Position numbers and translations under genes: made by a program. Positions 58,489 through 64,000 of a stretch of 64,000 nt of DNA are shown one piece after another. The stretch comes from Diplosphaera chodatii. Taxonomy: Eukaryota; Chlorophyta; Trebouxiophyceae; Prasiolales; Stichococcaceae. Below the pieces are notes generated by a model. It saw only the letters and a program-made list of their open reading frames with translations. It searched no databases and was not told the origin of the DNA. The stretch spans positions 372,001-436,000 of the forward strand of contig JAALGY010000023.1 of assembly GCA_032358165.1 (NCBI GenBank), written 5' to 3'. The stretch's first letter is position 1. Every line of letters starts with the position of its first letter.

Positions 58489-59329
58489 GCATGGCCTTCT
58501 GCTGTGGGGGAGGCGCACGGACATGGAATGGCAGCTAATTCAACCCTCTTCAGCTCTTTAGTTGCTGCTGCAGCATGGCGCTGCAGGGCCTGCTGTGCCT
58601 TTTGACGACTGTTTCTTGATTCGTGCTCTGGGACAGCCACATTGCCATTGCCCCACGGCCTCATCAGCAATGCCGCTGGCGGCTCAGGTGTTCGAGTTGT
58701 GTTGGTTGAAACGTCTGGGACTGCAGCACTGCTGTCACTGCGTTGGCTAGCAACGGGCTTAGGGTCATGGGAGCGTTGAGAGGGTTTGGTCCTGGTTGCT
58801 GTGCTGCATTTGATCTTCATAACCTGCATTGGTGGGAAGGGGCGCGGTTGGGCATGGTTTCATTGCTAGTGTGGGTAATGCAGGCATGCATTTCACAGCA
58901 TTGTGCCCGTTCTCGACTCATCAGTAGCTGTCTTGTACATATAAGCAACATGCGGGCAGAAGTGTGCGGTTATTTTGCCGAACATGCTGCTGGTGTGTCA
59001 GCTGTCAGCATGCATGGGATCCTCGATGACACCAGCACAAGCTCATCATAACAGCCGTGGTACATGTGCAGGGCACAGGCAGGCATGCAGATGAGACTGT
59101 CTGCAGACCTCTGGCTTCACAAGGGCCGATTACATCGGTCAATCGTCTGAAATCTACCTATGCACCGTCACTACACTGAGTATCACTGTACCTGCATAAG
59201 GCAGAAGAAGCCACGCTGCCATTGCCATGCAGTCCAACACCACATTCATACGGTTGGCATACCGCCTGATCGGACTGCGACCGGCAGCTGCTCAGTGCAG
59301 TGACAGGTCAGCCAGTCGCTGCCTGCTAG
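58489..59329. other. Convergent intergenic region between TauE/SafE copy 2 and HSP90C
   Basis: Two convergent genes end here, so it should hold two 3' UTRs. A minus-strand frame from 58829 to 58314 is open over 171 codons but is Pro/Thr/Ala-rich, featureless and overlaps the last coding exon of TauE copy 2. It is treated as chance. Confidence 0.45.
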
Positions 59330-62300
59330 CTATGCATTTACTTCCGCCATGGATCGCTGCTGTCGCCCTCTGGCATGACCTCTGGCGTCACCTGCAGCAC
59401 AACGGGATGCGGCTGACAACCAGCAGTGCATTGCAGCTCGCAAATGTAAGCCGACCGGCTTGTTTGTTGATGTGCACCTCGCTCCTGGGAGGTGTTCTGC
59501 AGCATCAGCAGGCAGAGCATTCATGCAGGTTCTACTCTGGAGGCAGCTCACCTCTTCCCGCTGGGGCGCTGCGCTGTCGGCGCCGCTGCTGGCTGCCTTG
59601 CCGCTGGCGGAGGCGCTGCCGCCGCCGCTGCTGCTGCTGCCGCCCGCTGCGCCCGCAGCAATGAGGCTGTAGATCCTGCAGCACGAGCATGCAGACCACG
59701 TCAGCACCTGCCTGCTTGTCAGTTGTGCCACATTGTGCCATTCCTGTCACTGGTTCAGTCATGGAGCTGCAAAGATGCCATGCTGCAATGATGACATGAT
59801 GCATGTATTGATCACACGCGTCTTTCTGGCTTGTGCAGCTTGATTGTAGCCCCGGCGCCCACCTGCTGGCAAAGTCCTTAGGGCTCTCCACGCCAAAGCC
59901 GCTGGTGACCATCGCCGTCTCGTACAGCAGCTCAGCAGTCGCCTTGGCTGCCTCGCCCGTGGGGTCCGCCTCGAACTGGGACTTGAGGGCGGCGATGACG
60001 GGCGACTCGGCGTTGAGCTCCATGATGCGGCGGCCCTTCATGTACTCCATCGCCCGCGAGTCCGCCATCGTCTGCAGGGCGGGCAGCACCGCACAATCAG
60101 CTGTAGTGCTGCAGTCTATAGTATCGTCTGTTGCAGGTTGAATTCTGCAATCTTTCAGGAAAAACTGGCCCTTCGTGCCCCCTGCGCAACGTTGTCCGCA
60201 CATATGTTTGTTGTGCAAGCATATCAACTTCTGTTCCATGTTCTGCGTGTTCTGAAACGCACATCGTTGTGTGCCTGGAAACAGATGCGCAGCCACTTCA
60301 AGCGTCATTCAGGATGCACAAGCAGCGAAAGAGTGCAACAAGACAACATCAAGCGATGTTGTTGTGTGCAGGAAGCCTTCATCGCTTGTGCATGTTTGCG
60401 GCATCAGGCAAGACGCAGGTCCCTTGTGAGCTGCGGAAGCTGCATAGACGCAACACAACATGCAGCCGCTGGCATGCGGAGCCATGCCGTAACATGGTGG
60501 GGCCGCGCTGACTGCTGCAGGCGGAAGCCCTCTGGCTATAGTGATGGTCGGAGGACAGCAGGATGCTGCCGGGAGCAGCGTGGCAGCCGCCCCACCTGGC
60601 TCTTCATGATGCGCTCCATGTTGGCGGTCCAGCCGAACTTGGAGGTGACCAGCGCGACGGGGGAGTCGGACAGGCGGCGGGAAACCTCCACCCGCTCCAC
60701 CCGCTCCCCCAGCGTCGACTTGATGAAGTCCATCAGCGGCTTGAGCTCCTTCTCCGCTGCCTCCGCCTGTTGGAAATGACAGTGAATATGATTTTAAGTA
60801 CTTGCCAGCTCCTGCCAGGGAGAAAGCACCAGATGACGTTTCAGCAGCAGCTGCAGCTGCATTGCTGGTCCCGACTCAGCCGCCACCGCCTGCTGATGGT
60901 GACAGACGCGTTGCAACATGGTGTGTCAGAACGAGCGCAAAGCTCAGACGCCAGGATGTGCACCGCCACCCCTTTGTCAGCAAGTTCATCCAATCCAAGT
61001 CAACTGCATGCAGACGAGCCCCCTCCATGCTCCCGCTTTTGTGTATGGAAACACCGTCAAACGGAGAAAGGAGCGCACCTTTTTGCCCTCCTCCTCGTCG
61101 GTCACCAGCCCCTCGCGCGACACGTCCACCAGCTCCTTGCCGTCAAAGTTGGCCAGGTTGGTGAACACCACCTCGTCGATCGCCTCCGTCAGGTACAGCA
61201 CCTGGCGGTGGGCATGAAATGGGTCATGAAGATCTGGATATTTACAGACCGACGCACTTTGCTTCACTTTATGTTCCGCCATGTCAAAACAAGGTCTGTG
61301 CAGGGTATGGCCAGGAGGCGCGCGTTGCCATGTGCTGTCAGGCAGCTACAACAGGCCCTCGAGAGGCTGACGCTTGGTGGCCAACTTCTGGGAGCTCGTT
61401 GACAGTCCTGCTTGACAGGACGCTGCACATGCTGCCTCTGCTGCCATCTGCGCAGTTGCTCAGATGCTGAATGAGCTCTCACCTCGTAGCCCTTGCGGAC
61501 CAGCTGCTCGGTGAAGGGCGCCGCCTCCGCCTGCTGCTTGGAGTCTGTGCAGATGTAGTAGATGCCGGCCTGGCCCTCCTTCATCCTGCCAGAGTGTACA
61601 GTATGCACCGCTCACACAGAGGGTCCTTCGATCTCGAATGCCACAGCCAGCTGCAGTGAACCTGGCGCGCGCCCCGCCACACCCATACGCCATACGCAGC
61701 CTGCTGCCTGAGGTGGCGCCTCGGGTGAGGTCACACATCAGCAAGCCTCACTTCAGGTTTGTGCCTGATAGTCCCGACTTACCTGCTGACATACTCGGCC
61801 AGGCTGGTCATCTCGTCGCCCGACTTGGAGGAGGAGAAGCGGAGCAGCGGCGCCAGCGCATCCCTGTTGGCCTGGTCCTCCACGATGCCCATCTTCAGGT
61901 TCCTGCAGCACAGCAGGAGGTAACTTCGCCCGCCTGACAACGACGAGCTCACAGTGCATGTCTGCGCACCAAGCGTGCGAGACTGTGCTGTAACGCGCAT
62001 GTGAGGCGAGTCATGGTGACCAGGAAATGCCTGCTGAGCAGCACAATCCTCCTCCTCCTCCTCCTCCTCCTCCTCCTCCTCCTCCTCCTCCTCCTAGTGA
62101 CATGTAATGTCAGGCCACGAGGCGAGCCACGCACCCAGCCCCGCACAGGCGTCTACCAGCGCGCACCTGCCGAAGGCCTCGTAGAAGGTGTCGTAGTCCT
62201 TCTTGCCCTTGTCATCGGCGGGCCGCTGCGCAATCTCCTTCAGCATGTCCAGCGACTTCTTCACCAGCTGCTTGCGGATCACGCGCACCACGCGGGACTC

Positions 62301-64000
62301 CTGCAAACCACAGCTCAAAGCGCTGATTCCATCATGCCAGTTGGGCACATCATTGTGCTGCAGCTGCAGCGGCAGCTGCAGGAAGTTTCCATGCACTGCT
62401 GTATCTACAGCTTGCCATGTTTCTTTCAGAGCCTAGGTCATCAGAGGACCTTCAACTTCTGCATTCTGTCAAGCCTGTGGAGTGATGCCAGTTCACAACC
62501 CTGCCTCAACCATCGATCAACGAGCAACAGATCCCTCATGTTGATCGGATATTGTCAAATGCTCAGCATCCGCCAGTACGATTGGGTTGCAGGACTGCAG
62601 CATGCAGATGGTCGTAAGTCGGGTGCAGTGGGTTTGTAGCTCTGATGTGCAGTTACGCAGAGGTTGGTTCTGCACACCTGCAGGATCTCGCGGGACACAT
62701 TGAGCGGCAGGTCCGAGGAGTCGACGATGCCCTTGACGAAGCTGAGGTACCGCGGCATCAGCGCCTCATCAAACTCGTCAGAGATGAACACGCGCTTCAC
62801 GTACAGCCGGATGCTGCGGCTCTTGGCCATCCAGTCCTGCAGGATCAGGTGCCGCACGTCAGCACATTCCTGCTGCCGACCAGGAGGAGGAAGCTGAAAA
62901 GGCATGCCAGCATTGCTACTGTACAGTCTGATAATGACAGCCAACTCGTTGATCTGCCGACGTGCCTACCACAGCTTGAGGCCCAGCAGACACCGAAAGA
63001 GTGCTTGAATGGAAAGGGATGCAGTGCAGGTGCTCCAAGGCTGAGAACAGCTTTGCCCACCTGCTGCTCGAAGGGCGCCATGCCGGGCACGAACATCAGG
63101 GCGCGGAACTCGATGGTGCCCTCCACATTGAAGTGCGCGGTGGCCAGCGGCTCCAGGAACTCCTTGAAGGTGAGCTTGAAGAACTCGTCGTACTCGTCCT
63201 TCTTCACCTGCCGGCACACGACGCCGAATGTCACTGACCGTGGACTTGGCCGGTCTGACGCTGGTGGACCATGGGCCCTTTTGTGGTGAGCAGCCTGCTG
63301 CTGGCTGGTCGGTCAGACGATGCCACATAAGCGTAGTAGGCCATGTATATGTTGAATCTTAGGCAAGACCCCGCGATACGCAGTATACTGCAAGGGTCTG
63401 CGAGCGCACCTCGCGGGGCGGGCGGGTCCAGAGCGGCTTGTTGTCGTTCTGCACCGCCCAGTCCTGCACCTCCTTCTGCTCCGTCTTCATGACCGGGTCT
63501 ACCGGCTTCGTCTCCTCGCCCTGCAGCCACTCAAGGACGCTAAGCCCAGACACAGTCCCCTGAGAAGCCTCAAGCTGAGGTTTGAGGGTGGGTATCACAC
63601 CAGCACACTGATGCAGCAATGCGCTAGCACGCTGCCGTGCAAGTGCATTGTGGTGCAGCACCAGCGCAATGAAGGCACCATGGCCAAATGATGTCACACC
63701 AGACACGCAACCCTACAGAGCCAGCACACCTCCTTGGCCTCCTCCTGAGCCTTCTGCCGCGCCTTCTCAGTCGCCTCCGCATCCTCCACCTGCTCACTCT
63801 CTGTCCTGCAGGGGGCAGGCAGGTTCTCTTATGACACAGCGGTGTTGAAATACAACTGAAAAGTATAGTGGCCGGACGCAGGTGAGCACCGTGCGTGGCC
63901 CCAGTAGTGCCACGTGCCGGACCAGCCACCTCCGCTCTGACGGAGGTGGCTGGGAGGTACAAGCTGTTGACATCGCACTCCTGGGTACGTACTGACACTC
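59330..64000 (-). CDS. HSP90C: HSP90C-type (plastid/organellar) HSP90 chaperone, 5' end outside the window
   Basis: The window holds the middle and C-terminal domains; the N-terminal ATPase domain lies beyond 64000. In gene order the exons give an acidic/Lys-rich linker (about 63725-63800), [14 protein letters not shown] (about 63412-63455), [20 protein letters not shown] (about 63140-63205) and [16 protein letters not shown] (about 63060-63105). Next come [20 protein letters not shown] (about 62765-62825), [20 protein letters not shown] (about 62690-62750), [20 protein letters not shown] (about 62235-62295), [20 protein letters not shown] (about 61805-61865), [20 protein letters not shown] (about 61510-61570) and [20 protein letters not shown] (about 61140-61200). 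The C-terminal blocks are [20 protein letters not shown] (about 60630-60690), [20 protein letters not shown] (about 60000-60060) and [19 protein letters not shown] (about 59865-59920). The tail is Ser/Gly/Ala-rich (about 59560-59670) and has no MEEVD, as expected for organellar rather than cytosolic HSP90. The in-frame stop at 59330 is preceded by a possible donor at about 59550, so the last exon is uncertain. Confidence 0.9.
62047..62094. repeat. (TCC)16 microsatellite in an HSP90C intron
   Basis: Sixteen perfect TCC units on the plus strand. They read GGA on the gene strand. The tract sits in the intron between the exon encoding the [13 protein letters not shown] block and the one encoding [16 protein letters not shown]. 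The tract is polypurine on the transcribed gene's sense strand and could extend splicing-enhancer-like GGA motifs, but no effect is shown. Confidence 0.95.

Noticed and set aside
58314..58829. Minus-strand frame of 171 codons between TauE copy 2 and HSP90C
   Set aside because: Overlaps the final coding exon of TauE copy 2 and shows no domain, signal or splice context.

Overview
This 64 kb window reads as nuclear DNA of a green alga (Chlorophyta). The genes are split into many short exons of about 50-200 bases, joined by GT-AG introns whose acceptors are typically ..TGCAG. Several gene families also point that way: a calredoxin-type EF-hand/thioredoxin fusion, a plant-type LWD/DCAF7 WD40 protein, an HSP90C-type chaperone, plant-type TauE/SafE proteins and a radial-spoke-like RIIa/EF-hand protein. 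The species cannot be named from the sequence. I saw no bacterial operons, CRISPR arrays, rRNA genes or recognisable transposons. The supplied translations were combined by hand into exon sets, so gene ends are firm only where a start or stop codon is stated, and internal exon edges are mostly approximate.

Layout, left to right. NYN/PIN-like nuclease-fold gene (+, about 0.8-2.5 kb). LWD/TTG1/DCAF7 WD40 gene (-, 2.7-5.3 kb). ATP phosphoribosyltransferase HisG (+, 6.7-8.9 kb, apparently damaged). Small EF-hand protein with hydrophobic ends (-, 9.1-10.4 kb). tRNA methyltransferase DNMT2/TRDMT1 with a long low-complexity insert (-, 10.9-13.6 kb). Calredoxin (+, 14.1-16.9 kb). Class II alpha-mannosidase GH38 (+, 17.6-25.3 kb). 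An unassigned plus-strand coding region (26.2-27.5 kb). Two tandem GT47 exostosin-like genes with cysteine-rich luminal domains (-, 28.4-35.2 and 36.3-43.2 kb). RSP7-like RIIa plus four EF-hand gene (+, 44.0-46.2 kb). A tentative Ser/Gly-rich gene (-, 46.8-48.0 kb). A single-exon Ala-rich type II membrane protein (-, 48.9-50.1 kb). Two tandem TauE/SafE transporter genes (+, 50.6-54.3 and 54.9-58.5 kb). The 3' two thirds of an HSP90C gene (-, 59.3 kb to beyond the right edge).

The genes do not form one pathway. Two themes stand out. The first is calcium: three EF-hand proteins and one thrombospondin-type-3-like motif lie within 41 kb. The second is the secretory pathway: a signal-peptide GH38 mannosidase and two type II GT47 enzymes are adjacent. 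Two separate local duplications have shaped the right half. The exostosin pair is the more recent by appearance, because some exons are almost base-identical while the introns have diverged. The TauE pair is older, since its synonymous positions already differ.

I did not find a clearly new multi-gene system. The items most worth following up are the broken HisG, the exon-restricted identity and shared GC donor of the exostosin pair, the DNMT2 insert, the EF-hand membrane protein family and the unassigned region at 26.2-27.5 kb.
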